From Betaproteobacteria bacterium (GTDB lineage: Bacteria > Pseudomonadota > Gammaproteobacteria > Burkholderiales > Thiobacteraceae): 35,463 nt of DNA. The stretch lies in the NCBI GenBank assembly GCA_025361165.1, contig JANYAU010000119.1:1-35463 (forward strand), written 5' to 3'. The stretch's first letter is position 1, and the number at the start of each line of letters is the position of its first letter. Positions 17,386-24,953 of the stretch are shown here, in pieces. The notes beneath the pieces were generated by a model. That model searched no databases and was not told the origin of the DNA. It was given only the letters and a program-made list of their open reading frames with translations. Made by a program: the position numbers and the translations under genes.

Positions 17386-17742
17386 CTAAGCGAGCTTCGC
17401 GCGAAACATAAAAAATACTGCGCCCATCAAGCACAGGCCCGCCCATAAATAATCCAAGGTCAGTTTCTCACGCAGATACAACACGGAAAAAGGAACGAAC
17501 ACCAGTAGCGTGATCACTTCTTGCATGATTTTAAGCTGGCCGACGCTCATCACCTGATGCCCGATGCGGTTAGCGGGCACTTGAAATAAATACTCGAAAA
17601 AAGCGATGCCCCAACTCGCCAGCGCCGCGATCAACCAGGTTTTATCCGAAAGATTGCGCAGATGCGCATACCAAGCGAAAGTCATGAAGACATTGCTGCA
17701 AATTAATAAACCTACGGTAATCAAGTAAGGGTTGGACGTCAT
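17386..17742 (-). CDS. DUF486 (DMT-superfamily) membrane protein
   Basis: A 118-residue protein with four predicted membrane helices of the DUF486 type, a small half-size relative of drug/metabolite transporters. Characteristic stretches are TFAWYAHLRNL, ASWGIAFFEYLFQVPANRIGH and YLREKLTLDYLWAGLCLMGAVFFMF. Substrate unknown. The start at 17742 gives a normal family length; the in-frame extension to 17901 would overlap the flavoprotein gene and has no membrane features. The ribosome binding site is poor. It begins about 98 bp downstream of the flavoprotein gene on the same strand. Confidence 0.85.
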   Translation of the reverse strand: MTSNPYLITVGLLICSNVFMTFAWYAHLRNLSDKTWLIAALASWGIAFFEYLFQVPANRIGHQVMSVGQLKIMQEVITLLVFVPFSVLYLREKLTLDYLWAGLCLMGAVFFMFRAKLA

Positions 17743-17839
17743 GGGTAACCGGTATCTGGCGGAGTAAATTTCAACGCGCAGTGTGCACGATTTTTTTAGT
17801 GTTCGGCAATAGGTTTTCAGCTCTGGCTCCACGCCAACG

Positions 17840-19096
17840 CTAGCGGCTAGCGGCGGGCGAGTGCGCTTGCAACCAGGACAATGCACCCAAACCGGCGGCA
17901 CGCCCGCTCGCGAAACACGCGGTCAGCAAATAGCCGCCGGTCGGCGCTTCCCAGTCCAGCATCTCACCCGCACAGAACACGCCTGGCAGGGCGCGCAACA
18001 TCAAGTGCGGGTCAAGCGCCTCGAACGCAACGCCGCCGGCGGTGCTAATAGCTTCATCCAGTGGGCGGGCTGCGATGAGCCGCAAGGGGAGGGCCTTGAT
18101 CGCGGCGCCCAGGCGGGCGGGCAGCGCAAAATCTGGTTTCGCCACCAATTCGCGTAACAACCCCGCTTTTACGCCTTGGATACCGAGCCGGCTTTGCAGA
18201 TGGCTGGCGAGTGAACGTGAACCGCGTGGCCGTGCGACTTCGTTGATGACAAATTGCGCGTCTTTGTCCGGCAGTAAATCAAGATACATGAGCGCGCTGC
18301 CGTTGGCTGCAATTTCATCGCGCAAAGAGCCTGACAAAGCGTAGATCAAACTTCCCTCGACCCCATTCTTCGTCACCAGGAACTCGCCTTTTTTGCGCTG
18401 GGCGAGACCCGCGCTATCCGTGTAGGTCACGACTACCGGCTTTACGGGGTGCCCGGCAAAACGCGTGCTGAAATGGGGGCTCCAGCCGACATCGAAGCCG
18501 CAGTTCGCAGGCCGCAACGCAGTGACCGCAACTCCACGCTGCGCAAGCAGCGGCGCCCATGCGCCATCGGAGCCGAGCCGCGCCCAGCTTCCACCGCCCA
18601 GCGCCAGCACCACTGCGTGGGCCTGCACCGATAGCTCGCCTGCTGGCGTAGTAAAGCGCAGCGCATTATTTTCGTCCCACCCTTGCCAGCGATGGCGCAG
18701 ATGAAAATGCACGCCGCTTGCGCGCAGCCGATGCAGCCAAGTGCGCAGCAAGGGTGCCGCCTTCATATCGGTAGGAAACACACGGCCGGAACTGCCCACA
18801 AAGGTATCGATGCCGAGTGTGTGGATCCAATCACGCAGCGCATCGGGCCCGAATGCCGCAAGCAAGGGTTGAATCTGCGTACGGCGAGTGCCGTAACGCG
18901 AGAGAAAGGCTTCGGTCGCTTCAGCGTGCGTGATGTTTAAGCCGCCCTTGCCCGCCATCAGAAACTTGCGTCCTACCGAAGGCATGGCATCGTAAACATC
19001 GACCTGCGCACCGCCCTGGATCAAAGCCTCGGCTGCCATGAGCCCGGCAGGGCCGCCGCCAAGCACTGCGACTCGGGCATGCTTCTTTGAAGGCAT
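17840..19096 (-). CDS. BaiN/HI0933-like FAD-dependent oxidoreductase
   Basis: A 418-residue flavoprotein. The N-terminal FAD-binding motif is VAVLGGGPAGLMAAEALIQGG (about residues 8-28), followed by the family signature GRKFLMAGKGGLNITH. The second conserved block is VVLALGGGSWARLGSDG. The C-terminal signature is STAGGVAFEALD, with GVFCAGEMLDWEAPTGGYLLTACFASGRAAG. This matches the HI0933/YhiN (BaiN) group and best fits the TIGR03862 flavoprotein branch. The in vivo substrate is unknown. It is monocistronic or leads into the DUF486 gene. Confidence 0.9.
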   Translation of the reverse strand: MPSKKHARVAVLGGGPAGLMAAEALIQGGAQVDVYDAMPSVGRKFLMAGKGGLNITHAEATEAFLSRYGTRRTQIQPLLAAFGPDALRDWIHTLGIDTFVGSSGRVFPTDMKAAPLLRTWLHRLRASGVHFHLRHRWQGWDENNALRFTTPAGELSVQAHAVVLALGGGSWARLGSDGAWAPLLAQRGVAVTALRPANCGFDVGWSPHFSTRFAGHPVKPVVVTYTDSAGLAQRKKGEFLVTKNGVEGSLIYALSGSLRDEIAANGSALMYLDLLPDKDAQFVINEVARPRGSRSLASHLQSRLGIQGVKAGLLRELVAKPDFALPARLGAAIKALPLRLIAARPLDEAISTAGGVAFEALDPHLMLRALPGVFCAGEMLDWEAPTGGYLLTACFASGRAAGLGALSWLQAHSPAASR

Positions 19097-19202
19097 CGTG
19101 GATTCTTAAAATAATTGAACTGAATTGCCAAGGTCGATGGGGCTCGGTGAGGCGGATTTTACGCTTCCCGATTGTTTGCGCCGAAGTCCAAGCAATGGCG
19201 GG

Positions 19203-19547
19203 TTAATCCGCTAAAAGCGTTACCGTAGTCTCAGCCGTCTTCTTGTCGATATCAAATAGCACTTCACAATACTCAGTGAGTTCGCTGATGGGAGTGGGGT
19301 CGTCTGCACAACTGCAACCGGCAATAATGCTGGTATAAAAAATCCCAGTTTTGGCGCGAATAAAATTCGCCTCGTCTGAAACGCTGAGGACAATCACACT
19401 GAGGTTAGCGCCGGTGGTATAGCTGCCTTGTGATAAACCCTGCTGCAAGGGCAGTGAGTCCACATTCAAATGTGCAATTTCATGCTTTAGGGTTTCATTA
19501 AACCCAGGGGTGCCCCACGCGTTTAATGCTTTAGTCAGTTGCAACAT
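19203..19547 (-). CDS. Hypothetical protein
   Basis: A 114-residue soluble protein with a helical N-terminus (MLQLTKALNAWGTPGFNETLKHEIAHL) and a beta-rich remainder (ANLSVIVLSVSDEANFIRAKTGIFYTSIIAGCSCADDP). The CSC pair and the following acidic ISELTEYCEVLFDIDKKT segment are notable. The small size and the C-x-C could hint at a metal-linked or regulatory role, but I do not recognise the family. The ATG at 19547 is chosen over a TTG five codons earlier. It stands alone between the DUF3857 gene and the flavoprotein gene on the same strand. Confidence 0.6.
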   Translation of the reverse strand: MLQLTKALNAWGTPGFNETLKHEIAHLNVDSLPLQQGLSQGSYTTGANLSVIVLSVSDEANFIRAKTGIFYTSIIAGCSCADDPTPISELTEYCEVLFDIDKKTAETTVTLLAD

Positions 19548-19639
19548 TGTCTGTTCTCGCAATTAGGGTGGATTCACTTCGCAAGTACATCACGTTTAGC
19601 TGCTCGTAAGGTAAATCCAGTGCCTGTTATCCTGCTCAT

Positions 19640-21529
19640 CTATTTGTACACGACTTGTGCTTTGACGTTTTTGGATACTTGGCTTGCCAGTTTTTTGTAA
19701 GCGCTTGCCACCGCTGGCGAGCAGATGTTACCCGGAACCTTATCGTCAAGTACACGCTTCACCCTGAGCGTATTGCCCTTCAAGCGATAGGTGGCTTGAT
19801 AGGACAAAAACTCATTCGAGATATTCATGTTCTTGGGTGTGGCCAGCACTTTCATGTTTTTCGGAAAATGATAGATATATTCTTCTACCGATGTGCCATT
19901 CGTGCAGGCCGTGTCCACCGTTTCCTCCGGCTCGGTAACTGCGCTCAGAAAACTCTGAATAGGCGCATCGCTGGAGAATAAAGGGTGGATAGCGAATGCG
20001 GCAGGCCCTGGGAGCAATACCAACTCGTTCACATCGAAGTTCACTTTGTAATGGTAACTATCGAGCAACTCTTTCGGATCGTCCTTTATGAATTGACCGC
20101 TTCCAATAAGTCCCATGCCGCTCAGGACATTCTTGACCAGTTCGTCTTCCTGGTCTTTTGGCATGTCACGCAAACGTGTGCGGGTACCCACGGCAAATAT
20201 GCCGTTCAAAGTGACATCGATTTCGCCCCGGGCGGCTCCATCGGGGCCGATCCGGATGACGCTCTTCATGTGCTGTCGATTCGTATTCACTGGCGGAATA
20301 GGCGTTTTCATACCCTCCCGGAACCCATCAACGAGTAACACGGGCTTACCCACAGAAGAAAAAGGTAGCATGCCAAATGGTGTCGTCGAGGAGGTCGAGT
20401 CAACAAACATATTCAGGCCGGGAAGATAGTTGATGACATGATTGACGGTGGAAACGACTGGAATCTTGGGAAGGCGGTACGCATTGCCTGCGTTGATCAG
20501 CGCTTGCGTGCTCTCGATCCCTTTTGCCGCGAGTAGCGCCTGCAATAGCGTCGCGTGATCTTTGCAGTCGCCCATCCGATTGTCGAGGATGAACGAGATG
20601 TCGTGCGGCACCACCGCACCGACCCCGATACAGTTGCCGGCATAAGTGATATTGGTCGCCACCCAGTCATACAGCGCGCGTGCCTGTTCACGCGGTGCTT
20701 TCCGGTCCTTAACGATTTCGTCCGCCAGCTTTTGGATACGCTCGGTCACCGCCGCTTTGGGGCGCGCACGCAACCCATAGGCTTCGGCGATATCCGCATA
20801 CGATTTGAAAGTCGAGAAGGCATAGCCGGGTTCCCTCTCTACGTCATACACAGACCAATCGCGGCGCTTGCTCTTGATCGGCAGCTTGTTCTGGAAGGTC
20901 CACTCCAGCAGCACGCGGCCATCCCGCTCACTACGCTTCTCTGCCATATCGCGCGCTTCATACTGCACCCACAGAGAAGAGGGTGCGTCGATCGAAATCT
21001 TTACATCGTCATAGGCGTAGAGTCTGGAAAATGTACCCATGACCGAAAATATGCCCGGAAAAATTGCTTCCGTCTGCGTGAGTTTGTAGGCGAAAGCGAC
21101 GCTATCGCCCACCGCGACGTCGGGGAAAACAACCGTCAGCGTGGTGTAGTCGGAAAAAACCGGCGCGTCTTTATCTTTGCCGCTATTCACCTCCACTTGG
21201 TAATTCGATTTCGGTACCTCAATGCGTCGACCATCCGCTTTCAGCGTATAGGCATGTAGTACCTCCGCTTTTTGAATGCTCGTGCTGTAGGTAACGGAGG
21301 CCCGTTTAGAACCTTCGACTGCGCGCTCCTGCAATATGGTCGTCGCCCAGTCGTGCGTCTCCACATGAGAGCCATCGGCATTCAAATAATAGTGAGCATA
21401 GTAATGCTTATAACGGGTTTGAAGCTCCGGCCCACCCGACTCGCTCGCGTATATCGGCAGGCAGATGAGCAGCAGTGATACATAGAGAAATAGGGTACGC
21501 GTCAAAATAACTCCCTTTTTTGTGATCAT
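19640..21529 (-). CDS. Secreted DUF3857-transglutaminase protein
   Basis: A 629-residue exported protein. The signal peptide is at about 1-28 (TRTLFLYVSLLLICLPIYA). A DUF3857 beta domain (about 45-220) follows, then a transglutaminase-like domain with a Cys-His-Asp triad (C322 in MGDCKDHATLLQ, H364 in STVNHVINY, D377), then a C-terminal beta-rich domain. Proteins of this layout are periplasmic or surface-associated and of poorly known function. The start is ambiguous: the ATG at 21529 has AAGGGA 8 bases upstream, and a TTG at 21505 has GGGAG 5 bases upstream. Both leave the signal peptide intact. Confidence 0.85.
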   Translation of the reverse strand: MITKKGVILTRTLFLYVSLLLICLPIYASESGGPELQTRYKHYYAHYYLNADGSHVETHDWATTILQERAVEGSKRASVTYSTSIQKAEVLHAYTLKADGRRIEVPKSNYQVEVNSGKDKDAPVFSDYTTLTVVFPDVAVGDSVAFAYKLTQTEAIFPGIFSVMGTFSRLYAYDDVKISIDAPSSLWVQYEARDMAEKRSERDGRVLLEWTFQNKLPIKSKRRDWSVYDVEREPGYAFSTFKSYADIAEAYGLRARPKAAVTERIQKLADEIVKDRKAPREQARALYDWVATNITYAGNCIGVGAVVPHDISFILDNRMGDCKDHATLLQALLAAKGIESTQALINAGNAYRLPKIPVVSTVNHVINYLPGLNMFVDSTSSTTPFGMLPFSSVGKPVLLVDGFREGMKTPIPPVNTNRQHMKSVIRIGPDGAARGEIDVTLNGIFAVGTRTRLRDMPKDQEDELVKNVLSGMGLIGSGQFIKDDPKELLDSYHYKVNFDVNELVLLPGPAAFAIHPLFSSDAPIQSFLSAVTEPEETVDTACTNGTSVEEYIYHFPKNMKVLATPKNMNISNEFLSYQATYRLKGNTLRVKRVLDDKVPGNICSPAVASAYKKLASQVSKNVKAQVVYK

Positions 21530-21685
21530 GACCGACATCCCTTAGTGTGACCTGATTAAGTCTGTATCCATGCGTGGCCCAATGCATCCTTCGGTCGATA
21601 CACCGGGTTGGGATGCGGGTGAAATTCTGCCGCGGTAAATGCTCGGTTTTTCTTCCGGCATCGGGGCAAAGGCGCGTTTGCGGCG

Positions 21686-22210
21686 TTAGCGGCCACCAGC
21701 GCTCTTGGGTATGTTCTTCATCATTTCCGCCGGATTTATCGTGCCCATGCCTTGCATCATCACATCGCCCGGCTTTTGCCCCGGCATGCACGGCCCTAGC
21801 CATTTGGCATCCAGGGTTTGATTCGATTCTTTCATACCGTGCATGGGCGGGTTGTAGGTGCTGTGTATCTCGCCGCGATAGGCCGTCGAAAAATCACCGG
21901 TAAACACCGCCTTGGTGGTTGCCGTGGTTTGCCCAAATTGACACACCGATTCGGAGGTGACGCGATTGCCTACTTTGGTGAAGGTGTTCTTTGAACATTT
22001 CGTTTGACTCTGCTTCTCGCCCTGTTGCCGCATCAGGTCATCCGATTTCTCATCGACGCATTGCTGCATGCGCATGGGGGCGGGGGCGGCATCCATTTTC
22101 ATGTTCAGCTCCCATAATCCGGATTTGCGCTTGGGCATATCCTTGGGTGCGTCCGCCCAAGCGGATGAAATGAACAGGCTGATCAGACCGACATAAATGT
22201 AGTGACGCAT
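21686..22210 (-). CDS. Secreted DUF3617 protein
   Basis: A 174-residue exported protein. The signal peptide is at 1-19 (cleavage near SSAWA|DAPK). The mature part has the DUF3617 pattern: KSGLWELNMKMD, then MQQCVDEKSDD, a CS pair and SVCQFGQTTATTKAVFTGDFSTAYRGEIHSTY. Conserved cysteines suggest disulfides in the periplasm. The C-terminus is Met/Gly-rich. AGGAG is present 7 bases before the ATG. It lies 156 bp upstream of the DUF3857 gene on the same strand; the role is unknown. Confidence 0.8.
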   Translation of the reverse strand: MRHYIYVGLISLFISSAWADAPKDMPKRKSGLWELNMKMDAAPAPMRMQQCVDEKSDDLMRQQGEKQSQTKCSKNTFTKVGNRVTSESVCQFGQTTATTKAVFTGDFSTAYRGEIHSTYNPPMHGMKESNQTLDAKWLGPCMPGQKPGDVMMQGMGTINPAEMMKNIPKSAGGR

Positions 22211-22499
22211 GGTTTTCTCCTATAAAAAGTTGTTCAGGCTGGCGTTGTTATTCGATACGGTTTCGCAGGGTTCAATGCAATCTCGATTAAAGCGATTCTG
22301 AGCCCGTTTATCTCCGTGGGATTGATTTGCATCTTATCTAAATATGCCACGGGTGTCTGCGCGCATCTCAAAGATTGACCCCGTCGCCCTCCGGGGTAGG
22401 GTAAGGGCGCAGCCTGTGTTTGTGTGTTTCCCGCTTGCAAATTTTCATGTGTCTGCTATACAGGTAATCCCTTCATCTCTATTTAATAAAGGATTGACC

Positions 22500-22907
22500 A
22501 TGCGCCGCACGACACTCGCCGTATTGTTTGTTGGTTTTTTTGCAGTTCCGGCCTTCGCAGCCAAGCAAATGCCGCTCACCATCGACCTCGGAGCGCAAAA
22601 TAATTCGGGTGAAACGGGTACCGCGACACTCACCCCTGAAGGTCACAAAACCAAAGTCGTCATTGAAATGTCGAATGCACCCGCCGGTGTCGTCCAACCC
22701 GCGCATATCCATGCGGGTACCTGCGACAACCTGGACAAAGCGCCAAAATGGAAGCTGGAACCCGTCAAGGATGGCAAGTCCACCACCATGGTGCCCGTCT
22801 CGCTGGCAACCATACTGAAAGACAAAACGGCGATCAACGTTCATAAAAGCCCCACTGAAATTCAGGTGTATGTCGCCTGCGGTGATATCGCTCATTCCAA
22901 AAAATGA
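22500..22907 (+). CDS. Secreted CHRD/Cu-Zn-SOD-like protein
   Basis: A 135-residue exported protein with signal peptide 1-20 (VLFVGFFAVPAFA|AKQ). The mature part resembles the CHRD/Cu-Zn superoxide dismutase-like beta fold: GETGTATLTPEGHKTKVVIEM followed by PAHIHAGTC, then INVHKSPTEIQVYVACGDI. The HIH and later INVH are in the positions where SOD-like proteins keep metal ligands, but the full copper/zinc set is not evident, so dismutase activity is not claimed. AAAGGA 7 bases upstream supports the ATG. It is followed by a strong hairpin. Confidence 0.65.
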   Translation: MRRTTLAVLFVGFFAVPAFAAKQMPLTIDLGAQNNSGETGTATLTPEGHKTKVVIEMSNAPAGVVQPAHIHAGTCDNLDKAPKWKLEPVKDGKSTTMVPVSLATILKDKTAINVHKSPTEIQVYVACGDIAHSKK

Positions 22908-22919
22908 ACGCACGGTGAA

Positions 22920-22959
22920 GCGGGGTGCGTCTTAAAAGCTAAATTAGGACGCATCCCGC
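22920..22959. terminator. Bidirectional terminator-like hairpin
   Basis: A 12-bp stem (22920-22931 with 22948-22959), with one G-T wobble and a 16-base AT-rich loop, fills the gap between two convergent genes ending at 22907 and 22975. A short T-rich or A-rich run is lacking directly after the stem, so efficiency is uncertain. Confidence 0.55.
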
Positions 22960-22974
22960 CGTTCTCCTGCATCG

Positions 22975-23340
22975 CTATTTGCCTATATCCATAAACGGCT
23001 TTATCGAAAAATAAACAATCGTGGCAATAACGGCCAGGTAAACGAAAAACCGCAGCGGATTTTCCCGAATGACATCAATCAAGGTACGGTGCCTGCCTTC
23101 TCTGCGCAATTGCGCATATTCTTCCCTTACCCGGATTACCCGCTCGCGCTGGTACGCAGCTATCATCGACCGGGCTTGCTCCCACTGGTTGTCATCGTTC
23201 AACCATAGCGCAGGCGAAGAAATACCCCAGTTACCCGCAGGCGTTTCGTAATAATTAATCCCGGCAGCCGTCAACAAAGCACGAACGTCCTCCGCCTCGT
23301 CATCAGGCACGCCATTCAGTGCAAACAATCTGGTGGGCAT
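22975..23340 (-). CDS. DUF6164-like membrane-anchored protein
   Basis: A 121-residue protein. The N-terminal soluble part (MPTRLFALNGVPDDEAEDVRALLTAAGINYYETPAGNWGISSPALW) has the pattern of DUF6164 proteins, which resemble signal-transducing DUF2007 folds. A charged helix (QRERVIRVREEYAQLRREG) then leads to one C-terminal membrane helix (about 98-116). The start at 23340 is supported by AAGGTG 6 bases upstream. It is convergent with the CHRD-like gene and shares its hairpin. Function unknown. Confidence 0.7.
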   Translation of the reverse strand: MPTRLFALNGVPDDEAEDVRALLTAAGINYYETPAGNWGISSPALWLNDDNQWEQARSMIAAYQRERVIRVREEYAQLRREGRHRTLIDVIRENPLRFFVYLAVIATIVYFSIKPFMDIGK

Positions 23341-23491
23341 AGGGGCACCTTTTTCTGTGGGGAGAAGAAATAAAGAGGGCATTATTCCTGGCGGAAACGC
23401 TGTCAGATATAATTTATTTGCACATGCATCCCGGTTCGCCGCGTGGCGCTGCTTTTGTGCCGTCAGGTAAATAAGAACCTTCAGAACAATA

Positions 23492-23605
23492 ATGACAAAG
23501 ATTATATTGTGCGGGATGTGCTTTGTGTTTTTATCGACGATGTATGGATGCGGCTGCCATTCAGTACGTGAAGCGTGCGTTTCACCCTTGGGGCGTGCAC
23601 ACTAA
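23492..23605 (+). CDS. Possible small lipoprotein or remnant
   Basis: A 37-codon frame whose product starts MTKIILCGMCFVFLSTM, has a lipobox-like M-Y-G-C at about residue 20, and is unusually Cys-rich (C7, C10, C20, C22, C29). The pattern resembles the start of small YceK-type lipoproteins, but the frame ends soon after and the upstream ribosome binding site is weak. It may be a broken gene or chance. Confidence 0.25.
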   Translation: MTKIILCGMCFVFLSTMYGCGCHSVREACVSPLGRAH

Positions 23606-23632
23606 CCATTCAAGCATATGAAAGACGCGTCC

Positions 23633-24670
23633 ATGAAAAAACCACTCGTAGCCACAGCGTTAATATTGTTTACCGCCTTAGCCCAAGCGGATTCTCCGCC
23701 GCTGATAGACGTCCACGCCCACTTTCAGACCATTCCCTACAAAGACCTCGATGCATCGCACAAGACCGCTCTAGCCACCATGGATCGCTTGAACATAGCC
23801 AAGTCATTACTGATGCCACAACCGTTCGCTACCTTGACCCCGCAATGGTTCTACGACATCGAAGACCTTTTATTTACCGTCAAAGCAAACCCTGACCGCT
23901 TTGCTGTATTGGGTGGCAGCTCGTTGAACATCATGATACACAGCACGCCTGCCGAAGAAGTTGACGAAAGTGTTCGAGCGAAGTTTCGCAAGCGGGCGCA
24001 GGAAATTGTTGCGCTGGGGGCGGTGGGATTTGGCGAAATGTCCATGCTGCATGTTTCCATTCCTGCCATGGGGCCCAAGCATGCGTACGAAATGGTGCCA
24101 GCAGATCACCCCTTATTATTGCTACTGGCAGACATTGCAGCCGAAAACGATATTCCGATTGATCTTCATTTCGATCTCGTGCCAGAAGACATGCCGTTAC
24201 CGGACGTGCTTCGAGCGAATGCATTAAACCCCGCGACATTGCAAGGCAACTTGCCTGCATTCAAGCGTTTTCTTGCGCACAACCCCAAGACGAAGATCGT
24301 TTGGTCGCACGTGGGTTTTGAACCGCTGCTAACGCGTCAACCCAGCGTGGTTCGAGAAATGCTTCAGGCGAACCCCAACCTGTACATGAGTTTTCGAGTG
24401 AATCGCGGCGGGCCCAAACCGGCCGCGGCCCTGGATGCAGAGGGAAAACTCAAACCGCTATGGGTTGAGCTGATTCGGGCGTTTCCCGATCGCTTTATGT
24501 TGGGTAGCGATTCGTTTTACGCCCGTAACGGCATCGCCCGGGGCTCCAGCGAAGAGGGGATGAAGAATCTGCGTAGCCTGATCGAACAACTGCCCGAAGA
24601 CGTGGGCATAAAGGTGGCAAGCGAGAACGCGATACGCGTCTATCGATTGCAGAACGCTTCGGCAATATAG
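23633..24670 (+). CDS. Secreted amidohydrolase-family protein
   Basis: A 345-residue exported TIM-barrel hydrolase of the amidohydrolase-2 type. The signal peptide is at 1-19 (LFTALAQA|DSPP). Metal-site motifs are the N-terminal HxH (H28, H30 in IDVHAH), a barrel His in PIDLHFD, a further His in IVWSHVGFEP and a C-terminal Asp in MLGSDSF. Family members are hydrolases or decarboxylases; the substrate is unknown. The start at 23633 gives the cleanest signal peptide; the ATG at 23618 is in frame. The ribosome binding site is weak for both. The gene ends 107 bp before the long hairpin element. Confidence 0.8.
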   Translation: MKKPLVATALILFTALAQADSPPLIDVHAHFQTIPYKDLDASHKTALATMDRLNIAKSLLMPQPFATLTPQWFYDIEDLLFTVKANPDRFAVLGGSSLNIMIHSTPAEEVDESVRAKFRKRAQEIVALGAVGFGEMSMLHVSIPAMGPKHAYEMVPADHPLLLLLADIAAENDIPIDLHFDLVPEDMPLPDVLRANALNPATLQGNLPAFKRFLAHNPKTKIVWSHVGFEPLLTRQPSVVREMLQANPNLYMSFRVNRGGPKPAAALDAEGKLKPLWVELIRAFPDRFMLGSDSFYARNGIARGSSEEGMKNLRSLIEQLPEDVGIKVASENAIRVYRLQNASAI

Positions 24671-24776
24671 TGGCATCACATCGAATCAACTCAGTCGCCG
24701 AGGATAGGCGCGACCCCTCGTGTTCTTTTGCGGGGCGATAAAAAATTGCAAGGCGCCGAATTTCACAACAGTGATT

Positions 24777-24899
24777 TAAGGCGAATTCAGGAATGAAGTG
24801 CAATTTTGAGTAACGCTGGTTGAGAGGGCGGGATGCGGTAGCATCCATGCCTTTTTGACCAGCCAGTCGAAATTGCACTTCATTCCTGAATTCGCCTTA
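24777..24899. mobile_element. 123-bp MITE-like palindromic element
   Basis: The 30 bases at 24777-24806 are the exact reverse complement of 24870-24899. The interior is also largely self-complementary and closes on GGATGC-GGTA-GCATCC (24831-24846), so the whole 123 bp can fold as one long hairpin with a tetraloop centred at 24838. Both ends are TA (TA-AGGCG...CGCCT-TA), as expected for TA target duplication by IS630/mariner-type transposases. It has no coding capacity. It sits between two convergent genes and may also act as a bidirectional terminator. Confidence 0.75.
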
Positions 24900-24953
24900 C
24901 AATGCTACGTTCCTCGCCCCGTGTTTGTCTCGCGCCTCCTCGCGGTTTTGACT

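Noticed and set aside
20555-21259. Plus-strand ORF of 234 residues opposite the DUF3857 gene
   Set aside because: It lies inside a convincing transglutaminase gene on the other strand and shows no recognisable domain or start site.
22211-22499. Small ORFs in the DUF3617-CHRD gap (for example minus strand 22234-22440)
   Set aside because: No ribosome binding site, no recognisable fold and arginine/proline-biased translation; I see only promoter space here.
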